A stretch of DNA of 64,000 nucleotides from MTP4 sp9310u (GTDB lineage Archaea > Halobacteriota > Methanosarcinia > Methanosarcinales > Methanosarcinaceae): assembly GCA_030627005.1 (NCBI GenBank), contig DAOUSW010000004.1, forward strand, positions 8,681-72,680. The letters are read 5' to 3'. This document shows positions 8,504 to 17,179 of this stretch, piece after piece. The translations under genes and the position numbers were made by a program. How positions within the stretch are numbered: position 1 is the stretch's first letter; the number at the start of each line of letters is the position of its first letter. The notes under the pieces were generated by a model, which worked only from the letters and a program-made list of their open reading frames with translations, was not told where the DNA came from and did no database searches.

Positions 8504-10207
8504 ATGGACCCAAATATTTTTTTTAAGAATTTTGAAATGCTGGCAGAGGCGCCGAATGGAGTTCAGAAGTTAAGAGAGCTTATTTTGCAGCTTGCGGTTA
8601 TGGGAAAACTTGTTCCTCAGAATCCTGAGGATGAGCCTGCTTCGGCTTTGATCGAAAAAATTGAGGTTGAGAAAAAAAGGCTTGTTAAAGAAGGAATAAT
8701 TAAGAAATCAAGGTCATTGACATCTATTAGCGAAAGTGAGATTCCGTTTAAAACTCACGAATCTTGGACATGGACAAGACTTGGAAATTTAGGTTATACA
8801 CAAACAGGTACAACACCATCAAAAAGTAATCCTGATTTTTTTGGAAATTTTATTCCATTTATTAAACCTGCTGATTTAAGCCAATATGGAATAAAGTATG
8901 ATGGTGAAGAACTCTCAGAGCTGGGATTAAACTCAGGAAGGTTTATCCCAAAAGGTTCAGTATTGATGGTTTGCATAGGGGGATCCATAGGAAAAACTGG
9001 TCATGTTGAGAAAAACGTTTCTTGCAATCAGCAAATTAATTCAATTTCACCTTATTCATTAATTAATTCTCGATTCATAACTCATGCATTGAAGTCAAAG
9101 TATTTCCAAAATCAGGTTATACAGAATGCTTCTGCAGGAACTCTCCCAATAATCAACAAGTCAAAGTGGGAACAGATACCATTTCCTCTCCCACCCCTCA
9201 CCGAACAAAAACGCATCGTCTCAAAAGTCGACGAACTGATGGCTCTCTGCGACCAACTTGAAGCCCGCCAGCAAAAGAAGAAGGAACTCCGAAGCAAGCT
9301 CAACAGCGCTGCCCTTGATAAAATGCTCAGCGCCGAAAGTCAGGATGAATTCGAAGAGAACTGGCGGCGCATCTGCGAAAACTTTGATCTTCTCTATGAC
9401 AACCCTGAGAATGTTGAAAAACTTAGGAAGGCGGTTCTTCAGCTTGCGGTTAAGGGGAAGCTTGTGGAGCAGGATGAGGGGGATGAGCCGGCAAGTGTTT
9501 TGATTGAGAAAATAACTGCCAAAAAGGATAGAAAGCAGAATCAACTGAATTCATCCAAAGTTACTGAAATACTTGATTTGAAGTTTAAACTTCCAAAAAC
9601 TCGGAGATCATCAAGAATTGGAGAATTCAGTTTACTGGTAACAGATGGAGAACATAAAACGCCCACAAGAATTGATCAAACTGAAGTTCCACTTGCTACA
9701 GCGAAGAATGTTAGAGATGGATACTTAGACCTCGAAAACACTGATTTTGTTTCCTACGATACCGCAGAGAAATGTTGGAAACGATGCAATCCTTCACACA
9801 ACGATATACTTATGGTATGTGTAGGTGCAACAACTGGAAGACTCTGCCTTATTAAGAATCCAATAAACTTTGTACTTGTCCGTAGTGTTTCCTTAATAAG
9901 AGTTGATGAAAAATACATTTATCCTGAGTACGTTGCCATAGCAATGAAAAGTCCTTTTCTTCAAAGCCAAATATGGAGAAATGTAAAACAATCAGCTCAA
10001 CCGTGTCTGTATCTTAATAAAATTCAAAATTTATTTATCCCTCTCCCACCCCTCAATGAACAAAAACGCATCGTTGAAAGAGTTGAGCAGCTCATAGGTT
10101 TGTGCGATGAACTTGAAAGAAAACTTAGAAAGGGGCGGGAAGAGAGCGAGCGGATGATGGAGGCGGTTGTTCGGGGGTTATTAGAAAGTGCCGCCGCCGA
10201 AATATAA
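8504..10207 (+). CDS. hsdS: Type I restriction specificity subunit HsdS
   Basis: A 567-residue HsdS with two target-recognition domains. The first conserved segment (AVMGKLVPQNPEDEPASALI, residues about 28-50) recurs as AVKGKLVEQDEGDEPASVLI near residue 325. The TRD ends recur as PLPPLTEQKRIV near residue 230 and PLPPLNEQKRIV near residue 520. Each half would read one part of a bipartite DNA target and dock HsdM. The TRDs are AT-rich and the conserved spacers richer in G and C, a mosaic typical of exchanged TRDs. No intact hsdM or hsdR is in the window, so this subunit is an orphan unless partners are encoded elsewhere. A start ATG at 8504 follows a purine-rich leader. Confidence 0.93.
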   Translation: MDPNIFFKNFEMLAEAPNGVQKLRELILQLAVMGKLVPQNPEDEPASALIEKIEVEKKRLVKEGIIKKSRSLTSISESEIPFKTHESWTWTRLGNLGYTQTGTTPSKSNPDFFGNFIPFIKPADLSQYGIKYDGEELSELGLNSGRFIPKGSVLMVCIGGSIGKTGHVEKNVSCNQQINSISPYSLINSRFITHALKSKYFQNQVIQNASAGTLPIINKSKWEQIPFPLPPLTEQKRIVSKVDELMALCDQLEARQQKKKELRSKLNSAALDKMLSAESQDEFEENWRRICENFDLLYDNPENVEKLRKAVLQLAVKGKLVEQDEGDEPASVLIEKITAKKDRKQNQLNSSKVTEILDLKFKLPKTRRSSRIGEFSLLVTDGEHKTPTRIDQTEVPLATAKNVRDGYLDLENTDFVSYDTAEKCWKRCNPSHNDILMVCVGATTGRLCLIKNPINFVLVRSVSLIRVDEKYIYPEYVAIAMKSPFLQSQIWRNVKQSAQPCLYLNKIQNLFIPLPPLNEQKRIVERVEQLIGLCDELERKLRKGREESERMMEAVVRGLLESAAAEI

Positions 10208-10376
10208 AAATAGAGTTGTTTAATTTATCTTGATCTCGAATCAGCAAATTGAAACGTTATAATTCCTTCACTTGCTGATTCTTCATACTTTTTTTCGGGA
10301 AAATTTCCCCCGAGCGCCAGCTCGGGACTTTCCATAAGGGAATTGAGTGAGGTACTGACGGGATAATTTGAATTTA
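10208..10376. other. Short intergenic region with inverted repeat
   Basis: It holds CCCGAGCGCCAGCTCGGGA (10311-10329), a near-palindrome that could form a hairpin between convergent hsdS and the membrane gene. Related CCCGAG...TCGGG elements recur near 14621 and 14821. Confidence 0.4.
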
Positions 10377-11129
10377 TTATTTGTCTTTTACAAATATCGA
10401 AATACCAGTTATAAAACTCGAAAAGATTCCTAAAATAAAGATACCAGAATCTCCTGAAACAACTTTGAAGGCAAATCCTGATATGGCAATAAAAATTGAA
10501 ACTACAAATAGGGGGATTGAAAGCCCGTTAGAGGTTACCAATTTGAATTTTGACGTCTTTTTTAAATAATAAAGTAAATCAGGAGTGTAAAAGGCTATAG
10601 TTGAAGCAAAATAAATCAGTAGAAAACTAAGAATATTTTGTAAAAAGTCCTGATTTCCAAAAATACACCGCATCGAAATTGTAAAAAGACTAAAACCCAA
10701 ACCTTGAATTGTGGTTGCAACAATTATTCCCAAGTTATCGATGCGTAAATTATCACTGTTCAATTCCTTCATATTTCTATAATTCAGTGCAGCAAATGCG
10801 AAGTAGACCTCAATGAAAAAAATAATAATAATTATTGGAACTAAAAAAAGAATTCCTTCTGTAAAAGTTTGGATAATCTCCCCATAATTTAGAGATTCCA
10901 CAGCTCCACTTTTAGTAACGTTTGCAAAGGCCCATAACATAAGGAAAAATGACAAAAAAACTATGATAAATGTGTTCAGTACGAAAGAAAAATATCCACC
11001 TTTCGGCAATCTCGGAGCATTAATGCTTACATTAGAATCTGCTTCAGGCCAGAATTTTATGAAATAGGGGAATCTCTTTAAAACAATATACCAAAAATAA
11101 AATTGAAAGATTAATGAAAATACAAGCAA
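10377..11129 (-). CDS. Polytopic membrane protein of unknown function (second gene of a cassette)
   Basis: A 250-residue, very hydrophobic protein with about six or seven membrane segments (roughly residues 2-20, 48-70, 88-112, 128-150, 155-178, 200-220, 225-245). No family motif is recognised. It starts with TTG inside the last codons of the upstream gene (overlap of 19 bases), so the two are probably translated together. The DNA is much more AT-rich than the flanking hsd material, which suggests transfer. It sits between hsdS and a second hsdM remnant, a position typical of cargo in a defence island. Confidence 0.6.
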   Translation of the reverse strand: MLVFSLIFQFYFWYIVLKRFPYFIKFWPEADSNVSINAPRLPKGGYFSFVLNTFIIVFLSFFLMLWAFANVTKSGAVESLNYGEIIQTFTEGILFLVPIIIIIFFIEVYFAFAALNYRNMKELNSDNLRIDNLGIIVATTIQGLGFSLFTISMRCIFGNQDFLQNILSFLLIYFASTIAFYTPDLLYYLKKTSKFKLVTSNGLSIPLFVVSIFIAISGFAFKVVSGDSGIFILGIFSSFITGISIFVKDK

Positions 11130-12187
11130 AATATTGTTAACATCGCTAACAATGAACTCAAACTTTGATATTTAGTGAAGTAAGAAAAAATAACAGAAAT
11201 ACAAGAAATTAAAAATTGAATGTGCATAAAAGATACAAAAGCAATTCCTATAATTACAAGGGTCATTATACCTTTTATGAAGTCTAAAGTTCCAACTTCT
11301 TTAGGTTTTTTAACCTTGACATCCCGATAAAAAAACAGTAAATTGAGGGCTATATCACCCTCCGTAACAGGATTACTTTTTTTTATGTTTGAATTTTTTT
11401 TATTCTTACCCCATATATTGCTAAAACTAAAATATTCTCTAGTTAACCATACAACCATTAAGAAAATAAATACAAAATCCAACTTTAAAAACAAACACCA
11501 CAAAGACCCTAACATGAAAGAAATAAAATTCAAAAGCATACAAGAACATACAAAGGCACAAAGAATGATCTTTGGACTTAATGATTTTTTCATTTCATCG
11601 AATTTGAGACCTTTAAGGCTTCCAACAAACTTTATAAAATTAGGCACAGGACCATAGAAATGAACCATATCAGATTCATTTTTCATTATTTTAATCGTGA
11701 TAACAAAAGCTACTAAAAGAAAAATCACATGAAAAATACCAAGAGAAGGGATGTAATACAGAAATAAGAAAAATATAACTGAATTTGAACTGAAAAAAAG
11801 TCTCATCCACCACTTTTCACTAAAAGAACCATAAAAAATAGAAAGTATATCCGAAGCTATTTCGTAACCAATTATGAAATAAATTAATACTGATGTTGCG
11901 GTTGCAATTTCATCAGGGACTATGTTAAAGTAATCACCAGAGAAAATCATTATTGGAAATAGTTTCCACTCAACTAATTCTTTTAAAATAAATTCAATTT
12001 TGTAGAGATACTTTGCGGCTATATAAAATAGCAGTAGTATCGCCGTCATATAGGCTGATACTTTTTTTCTCTCCTTTCCTTTATATTCAGAAGTGTCCTG
12101 AATCATTATCTTCAACAATAAATGGTTTTTACACTTAATAATTAACGAATTTGTTTTATTATAAAATTCATTGGAATTTCTTGGCAC
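11111..12187 (-). CDS. Polytopic membrane protein of unknown function (first gene of a cassette)
   Basis: A 358-residue protein with a polar N-terminus (about 42 residues) and then around eight membrane segments, including stretches near 45-64, 92-113, 128-147, 150-168, 207-228, 230-249 and 305-355. A charged cytoplasmic loop (KNKKNSNIKKS) lies near residue 260. No domain is recognised. An internal Met at about residue 28 could also be the start. The gene is AT-rich and overlaps the next membrane gene. Its start lies about 20 bases from an hsdM 3' fragment that points the other way, the same arrangement seen at the recombinase. Confidence 0.6.
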   Translation of the reverse strand: MPRNSNEFYNKTNSLIIKCKNHLLLKIMIQDTSEYKGKERKKVSAYMTAILLLFYIAAKYLYKIEFILKELVEWKLFPIMIFSGDYFNIVPDEIATATSVLIYFIIGYEIASDILSIFYGSFSEKWWMRLFFSSNSVIFFLFLYYIPSLGIFHVIFLLVAFVITIKIMKNESDMVHFYGPVPNFIKFVGSLKGLKFDEMKKSLSPKIILCAFVCSCMLLNFISFMLGSLWCLFLKLDFVFIFLMVVWLTREYFSFSNIWGKNKKNSNIKKSNPVTEGDIALNLLFFYRDVKVKKPKEVGTLDFIKGIMTLVIIGIAFVSFMHIQFLISCISVIFSYFTKYQSLSSLLAMLTIFCLYFH

Positions 12188-12205
12188 ATATAACGTCCTA
12201 GAAAA

Positions 12206-12612
12206 AGTACCTTGAGAAAACTTCCTTTAATATCCTCTTCTTCGACAACAGGCCCGACAGAAGCGAACCCTGGACAGAGAAGCTCTGGATCTACGACCTT
12301 CGGACCAACATGCACTTCACCCTCAAAACAAACTCCCTGCGCTTCGAAGACCTTGAGGACTTCATTAAATACTACAATGCCGACGACATCAACGCCAGGA
12401 CCGAAACGGAGCGCTTCCGCTCCTTCAGCTATGATGAACTGATCCAGAGGGACAAGGTCAACCTGGACATCTTCTGGCTCAAGGACGAAAGCCTTGAGGA
12501 CTCGGAGAACCTGCCTGAACCGGATGTGATTGCGGCAGAGATCGTGGAGAACCTTGAGGTTGCTCTGGAGCAGTTCGGCAGTATTTATCAGGAGCTGGGG
12601 AGAGAGGAGTGA
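12206..12612 (+). pseudogene. Second hsdM 3' fragment
   Basis: The frame reads FNILFFDNRPD, then PWTEKLWIYDLRTNMHFTL, FRSFSYDELI, LDIFWLKDESLED and LPEPD, ending in a helical tail. This is the C-terminal third of a HsdM methylase of a subtype different from the fragment at 7456. The catalytic region is missing and replaced by the upstream end of the membrane-protein cassette. The ATG at 12310 gives a 100-residue ORF that is only part of the remnant. Confidence 0.8.
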
Positions 12613-12765
12613 GGGCTCCCCTCCGGATTTTACGAAAAAGGTTGATAGGGGAAAGATGATTGGAGCGGGAGGTCAAAGGTTGCCTGGGGAAGTGCCGGAC
12701 GAAAAATAAAAAAGAAGTTATTAAAACCCCTGGATTGTCTTTTTGAGCGCAGTGGAACTCGGGAA

Positions 12766-12891
12766 GTCGAGCAGCTCATGGGTTTGTGCGATGAACTTGA
12801 AGGGAAACTTAGAAAGGCACGGGGAGATAACGAGAAACTTATGGAAACGGTTGTTCGGGGTTTGTTAGAAGGTGCCGCCTCCAAAATATAA
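12766..12891 (+). pseudogene. hsdS 3'-end fragment (copy 2)
   Basis: The frame VEQLMGLCDELEGKL...VVRGLLEGAASKI matches the last 42 codons of the intact hsdS at 8504 (VEQLIGLCDELERKL...). It follows the second hsdM fragment, as hsdS follows hsdM in a normal operon, but the TRDs are gone. Confidence 0.8.
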
Positions 12892-12909
12892 AAAATAAGT
12901 TATGAGAAT

Positions 12910-13135
12910 CGGCTACTTTAGCGAAAAGTGCTTGGAAAAAAGGGTTTGGTCGTGCAAGTTCTTATTCTTCATCTTCAATTTTTGGAAAAGGCCGTTCACT
13001 TCGTGAACGGGGCTGCTGACGGGTGCTGGGAAATAGTGAGGGCCGCCGATTCCGAACTGCTGAAAAAAAAACGTAACTGGGGATTTTAAGCGGATTTTAT
13101 GAGAAAACGGGGCGGCCGGAATGCCGTATCAAACC
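12910..13135. repeat. Non-coding dispersed repeat, copy 1
   Basis: A block of about 226 bases that recurs at 14279-14505. Shared landmarks are GCGAAAAGTGCTTG near the left end, the perfect 8-base stem CCGTTCAC/GTGAACGG around TTC (12992-13010), GGATTTTA...GAAAACGGGGCGG, and a right end ending in TATCAAACC. No ORF is conserved between the copies. Confidence 0.7.
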
Positions 13136-13218
13136 TTTCTTTCCACCGAGTGTAAGCCTATGCCTTTTTTAAAAAATTTGGTAAAAGGATGAACTCATGA
13201 ATAACAGATCTTTAACCG

Positions 13219-14136
13219 CTATTGATTTTCATCGTTTACTTCAAATATTCCATATTCAAGTTTTCTTATATATTCGTGACTGCAGTATTTACATCTGTAG
13301 TAAACGGTCGTTATTCTTTTGCCGATACTAAAATTTTCTTTTATATCTGATCTTCGAAATTCTTTATATGCAAAGCTTTTCCCACAATTTCTGCACCTAA
13401 AAGTTCTGGAACTATAGGCTGCTAAATGGAATAGTACAGCTAGAAAAAGAAGAATTATATTTATAACGATTATCCATGAAAAACATTCTGTGCTGGAAAA
13501 AAGAAGTGAGACAACAAACAAAATAGAGAACCGGAAGCTCAGACTGCGGAGGAGAGGTTCTCCGAAAACGTGAGTTAAATAGGGATCTAATTTATTCGCA
13601 GCAGAAATATCCATCATCTCCCCTTTTTTAGTCCAGTATTCATGAGGACTTTCCACAACATCATCATAGCCACAATACCTACACTTATAACATCTGTAAA
13701 CTTTCACACTGTAATCTTCTAAGGTGCTTATTTCTGTTATTTCAGGCTCCCCGATCTCATCATAAGCAAACTCTCTCCCACAGTTCTTACACTTGCGAGA
13801 CTTGAAATAAGAAACAGAATTGGACACCTCCAGAGCCAGTATAAAAAAGAACATACCTAATAAAGAAAGACATTGCAAAAAATTAGATTTAGAATGATAT
13901 CCTATGATGAAAAAGATTAATCCAAGAAACAAGTAGAGAAGACCAGAAATCCAGCACCCTAAATACTTTATTGATTCAATAGCTACAGTCTCAAGCCTGC
14001 CAAGTTTCTTTGGCTCTCCTTTGTAAGTAACGATGATTGTGTCCTTGCTGCCAAGTTTCTTTGGCTCTCCTTTGTAAGTAACGATGATTGTGTCCTTGTT
14101 TTTTTCATCAAACGTATATTGTTCATCCTGCTCCAT
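13219..14136 (-). CDS. Membrane protein with two tandem [2 TM + zinc-ribbon] units
   Basis: A 305-residue protein. Two hydrophobic segments (about 58-80 and 86-105) precede a zinc ribbon with C116-x2-C119 and C152-x2-C155. A second pair of hydrophobic segments (about 203-218 and 221-241) precedes a second ribbon with C248-x2-C251 and C282-x2-C285. Both ribbons share the pattern C-x-N-C-G-(K/R)-x-F-A-Y. The same unit occurs once each in the proteins at 19672 and 20461, so this is a local paralogous family. I know no described function. The N-terminus has an exact 17-residue duplication (see the repeat at 13997). The ribbons may bind nucleic acid or partners at the membrane; this is a guess. 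Confidence 0.75.
   Translation of the reverse strand: MEQDEQYTFDEKNKDTIIVTYKGEPKKLGSKDTIIVTYKGEPKKLGRLETVAIESIKYLGCWISGLLYLFLGLIFFIIGYHSKSNFLQCLSLLGMFFFILALEVSNSVSYFKSRKCKNCGREFAYDEIGEPEITEISTLEDYSVKVYRCYKCRYCGYDDVVESPHEYWTKKGEMMDISAANKLDPYLTHVFGEPLLRSLSFRFSILFVVSLLFSSTECFSWIIVINIILLFLAVLFHLAAYSSRTFRCRNCGKSFAYKEFRRSDIKENFSIGKRITTVYYRCKYCSHEYIRKLEYGIFEVNDENQ
13997..14098. repeat. Exact 51-base tandem duplication inside the zinc-ribbon gene
   Basis: Positions 13997-14047 and 14048-14098 are identical. The repeat keeps the frame and duplicates 17 residues (core TIIVTYKGEPKKLG) in the cytoplasmic N-terminus. Perfect identity implies a recent event or an assembly artefact. Confidence 0.9.
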
Positions 14137-14278
14137 ACTTATCCCGGCTCAAAATACAGGAATAGAATAAAACTAAGCACCAAGTGTATCAATTATTAAA
14201 TATAGTTAGGAAAAACAGTTTAAGGTATAAAATTTTTGTTGCAACAACTTCAAACAAACAGCTAAATTTCCGAAAAAA

Positions 14279-14505
14279 CGGCTGTTTGAGTGAAAAGCGC
14301 TTGAAAAAAAGGGGTTGGGAGTACACTTTCTTATTTATAATCTTCAATTTTAAGGAAAGGCCGTTCACTTCGTGAACGGGACTGCTGATGGGGCTGGAAA
14401 ATAGTGAGAGCCGCCAACTCTGAACTTATGTCTCAAAAAACGCAACTGAGATGTCTATAACTGATTTTATCAGAAAACAGGGCGGCTGGAATACCCTCTC
14501 AAACC
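14279..14505. repeat. Non-coding dispersed repeat, copy 2
   Basis: Diverged copy of 12910-13135, with the same stem CCGTTCAC/GTGAACGG at 14361-14379 and the same right end (GGCTGGAATACC, then TCAAACC). The two copies flank the zinc-ribbon membrane gene. Confidence 0.7.
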
Positions 14506-14897
14506 GTTTTTGTCCCGCACGAAGTGCGGCTATAGCAGGAAATTAACAAAAAAGAAGCGGAAGTTATGAAACCTGCCCAAATCCGTCCTCTTGAGCGCAG
14601 CGAAAAGGACAGCGTACTCCCGAGGCGCAATTCGGGAAGGACACCGTGCTCCCGAAGCGGAACTCGGGAAGGGAAACTTAGAAAGGGGCGGGAAGAGAGC
14701 GAGTGGCTGATGGAGGCGGTTGTTCGGGGGTTATTAGAAAGTGCCGCCGCAGAAATATAATAAAAAAGTTATGAAACCACCGGATAGTCCTCTTGAGCGC
14801 AGCGAAAAGGACGGCGTACTCCCGAGGCGCAATTCGGGCTAGAATGCTGTATCAAACCGTTTTTGTCCCGCACAAAGTGCGGCTGTAGCAGGAAATT
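14483..14897. repeat. Nested short repeats around an hsdS remnant
   Basis: Two repeat types alternate here. One, with CAAACCGTTTTTGTCCCGCAC and GTGCGGCT.TAGCAGGAAATT split over the unit, occurs at 14483-14544 and 14839-14896. The other, starting AAGTTATGAAACC and continuing with CTCTTGAGCGCAGCG and CCCGAGGCGCAATTCGGG, occurs at 14561-14638 and 14766-14838, with a shorter relative at 12714-12764. They bracket the hsdS 3' fragment and look like scars of repeated duplication. Confidence 0.65.
14671..14760 (+). pseudogene. hsdS 3'-end fragment (copy 3)
   Basis: The last 29 codons (KLRKGREESEWLMEAVV...AAAEI) are nearly identical to the end of the intact hsdS at 8504. An open frame extends left to 14566 through repeat sequence that is not HsdS-like, so the apparent 64-residue ORF is a chimera. 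Confidence 0.8.
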
Positions 14898-15382
14898 GAT
14901 GAAAATGAGGAAAATGAAGCAAAAACCAAACATCCGCAAGTTCTAACGGCTAACACACAAAAAAACGAGGAGCCAAAAATAATGGTGATATTGGGGGGAT
15001 GGGTACCCGGATATTGGGGAGTGGGGGTATTGGGGGGTGGTTGAAAAGAGAATGAAAAGAGGGGTCATGAAATGACCTTCCCGGATGCCCGGATTATAAA
15101 TATTCGTCATTGTATATAAAATTAGATGAGTACTGAAATTATCTGGATATTCTGGAAGTACTGTAAAAAGTATTACAGTAAATCGTAAAAGTTATTTTTT
15201 ATGTAGGTGGAGGAACGGTTATGCAGCATTTGCCAGTTAAGCGACACCGGGCAAAAATAGCTACGAACTGAAGGGAAGGGCATTCCTGACCCTCTGCACC
15301 CCTATAGTAAGAAAAATTGGTTCCTAATCTATTATATAAAAGTTTTTCATTTGTTTATTTAGGGATGTAGGGGTGTTTCAAG
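14898..15382. other. Non-coding region right of the hsd patchwork
   Basis: A G-rich stretch (14992-15040) includes a possible 20-codon Gly-rich ORF at 14982-15044 behind GAGGAG. A small inverted repeat GGTCAT/ATGACC lies near 15063-15077. Otherwise no gene is visible before the lipoprotein at 15383. Confidence 0.4.
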
Positions 15383-16156
15383 ATGAAAAGGTTAATAGCT
15401 GCTATTTTTGTTATAGCCGTTTCGATAGCGGGTTGTATTGGCCAGGATGATTCCGGCGACGTCCGGGAAAATCCTGAAACAAACATATTAGATAACGGAT
15501 CATTGGCTAAAGCTTCTCCAGAAACCGAAGTTCAAGAACCGGTAGAAGAGAGTTCAGATGATGGATTCCTTAAAGTCTTCTCAACAAAGACAACTGTAAA
15601 ATTAAATGGTGAAATCGGACAAAAAATCGGGGATTCGTACCTGGGCATTAATGAGGGAAAAGTCTACCACTTTTACCCGGAAACACTATATGACTACACA
15701 AAATACACAACAATTACACTAAATGACGGACTCCATGTACTCCACCCTGAAGGGCTATTTTTCCTGGAGAACGACACAGCCACCATATATTCAAATAACG
15801 CTGTTGAAGAGGCTGAGTTTCCATGCAGGTGGAATCCGGTACTCCGTGATGCAAATGGGGATTTGTTCAAGTTATATTTGCTGTATATGACGGCAAATTT
15901 CACCGAATCCGGATACCGGATCGATGAGGACAGGATCTATACATCCGAAGGCACTCACATCTTCCTGTGCAGTAACGGAAACACAACATATGTCAAGAAC
16001 GGGACCGAGCTGGTGGACAACGGATGCTATTTTACATTAGAAACGGAAAACGTTATTCCGGACAGGGTAATCTTCGACCGCTTTGTCATCGGGGAAAATG
16101 TTAGCTTCATAAGGTATGAAGGTGAAACATACCAGCCTGAACTGTTTTGTAACTGA
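15383..16156 (+). CDS. Predicted lipoprotein, function unknown
   Basis: A 257-residue protein with a lipoprotein signal peptide: basic MKRL, a hydrophobic core, and the lipobox SIAGC with Cys18. The mature part starts with an acidic, low-complexity linker (about 20-60) typical of archaeal surface lipoproteins. The rest is a beta-rich, extracellular-looking domain with several Cys residues in the C-terminal half (PCRW, FLCSNGN, NGCYF, LFCN), possibly paired. No family is recognised. The ATG at 15383 follows a G-rich leader and an AT-rich promoter region. It stands alone between the hsd patchwork and the fic remnant. Confidence 0.75.
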   Translation: MKRLIAAIFVIAVSIAGCIGQDDSGDVRENPETNILDNGSLAKASPETEVQEPVEESSDDGFLKVFSTKTTVKLNGEIGQKIGDSYLGINEGKVYHFYPETLYDYTKYTTITLNDGLHVLHPEGLFFLENDTATIYSNNAVEEAEFPCRWNPVLRDANGDLFKLYLLYMTANFTESGYRIDEDRIYTSEGTHIFLCSNGNTTYVKNGTELVDNGCYFTLETENVIPDRVIFDRFVIGENVSFIRYEGETYQPELFCN

Positions 16157-16302
16157 GTTATTTTGAAAAACGGCATTCTTACTTTTTTGATATTTCCTTT
16201 CTCGTCCCATCAGGGTGCGCATTCTCCTGCAATGTACTGACTTAGCCGCCAGTTATGAATTGCTAAAATAAAATACGCAGCAGGAATGACACAGGCTAAT
16301 CT

Positions 16303-17125
16303 TCAGAAAAATAGTAGCCGGAATGCCGTATCAAACCGCGAACTGTCGCTGCTCAGTTTCAGGACTGTTTTTTCGACCCTTGAGATTTCCACGGCAATGC
16401 CGAACAGGAAATATTCGAACCATTCGGCCAAATCCCTGTCCCCCGCATCAGCACTCGAAAGGGCGGAATAATAGGAGGAACGATCTTTATTGTAGTACTC
16501 TTCAAGGGCAAAGAACCGCTTGGTATCAAAGCCCCTCTTTGTCAGGATCAGGGTGGCAAGGGCTCTCGCAGTTCTTCCGTTTCCGTCAACAAAGGGGTGG
16601 ATCCTGGCAAGTTCATGATGGGCAATTCCTGCCTGCATGGCGGGTATGAGGTCAAGGGCATCTTCACTGTTCAGCCACTCGACAAAGGTTTTTGTAAGCG
16701 CAGGGACTTCCCCAGGGCCTGGAGGGGTATAGGTGACCTTTCCTGTTTTCGGGTTCCCTACTATAACCCGCACTTTCCGGTAGTGTCCGGCGGAATCATC
16801 CGGCAGGATATTTTTTGCAGTGAGCCTGTGGATTTCCAGGAGCGACTCTTCGCTTATGGTTTCGTATTCAGGAAGAGAGTCTATCTACTTCAGTACATCC
16901 ACATAATTTTGAATTTCCTTTTTGCTCTTCTCATGGGCAAGGACATCCTTTCCATCAATGACCGGTCCCACTTCCTCAAGCGTAAGAGGGTTCCTCTCAA
17001 TGCTTGTCGTGTGATGGGCCTGCTTGATCAGGACTTCTCGCTGGAGCGCTTTTCCTAGGCAGGAATGAGGGGACTGTTTACGATCACTTCCCTGGCAGCC
17101 TGGATCCTTGCAAGCTGAGGGTATA
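16303..17125 (-). pseudogene. Fic family protein, broken by two in-frame TAGs and a frameshift
   Basis: The C-terminal half (16303-16773) has the complete Fic motif HPFVDGNGRTAR, which binds ATP and transfers AMP to target proteins. The N-terminal half is recognisable in the same direction: LARIQAAREVIVNSPLIPA, then LQREVLIKQAHH, TTSIERNPLTLEEV (the inhibitory-helix region, with R where G is usual), then NYVDVLK. It is interrupted by TAG at 17055-17057 (a Trp is expected), by a missing A next to it (17048-17053), and by TAG at 16885-16887. The extreme N-terminus runs into the hcp promoter and has no clear start. Readthrough as pyrrolysine could explain a TAG but not the frameshift, so I call it a pseudogene. 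Confidence 0.8.
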
Positions 17126-17179
17126 AAAAGTAAATATATATTCCTACACATAATATCTACAAAATAAAGGGGTGACAAA

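Noticed and set aside
10377..12187. The two membrane genes as a known toxin-antitoxin or abortive infection pair
   Set aside because: No family motif was recognised, so no such name can be supported.
14560..14670. The 64-residue ORF at 14566 as a real protein
   Set aside because: Its first half reads through repeat DNA and only its end matches HsdS.
15200..15310. A possible transposon end near AAGCGACACCGGG and GAACTGAAGGGAAGGG
   Set aside because: I could not find a matching second end or a transposase remnant.
16303..17125. fic as a pyrrolysine protein
   Set aside because: The frameshift next to the first TAG and the missing start make decay the simpler reading.
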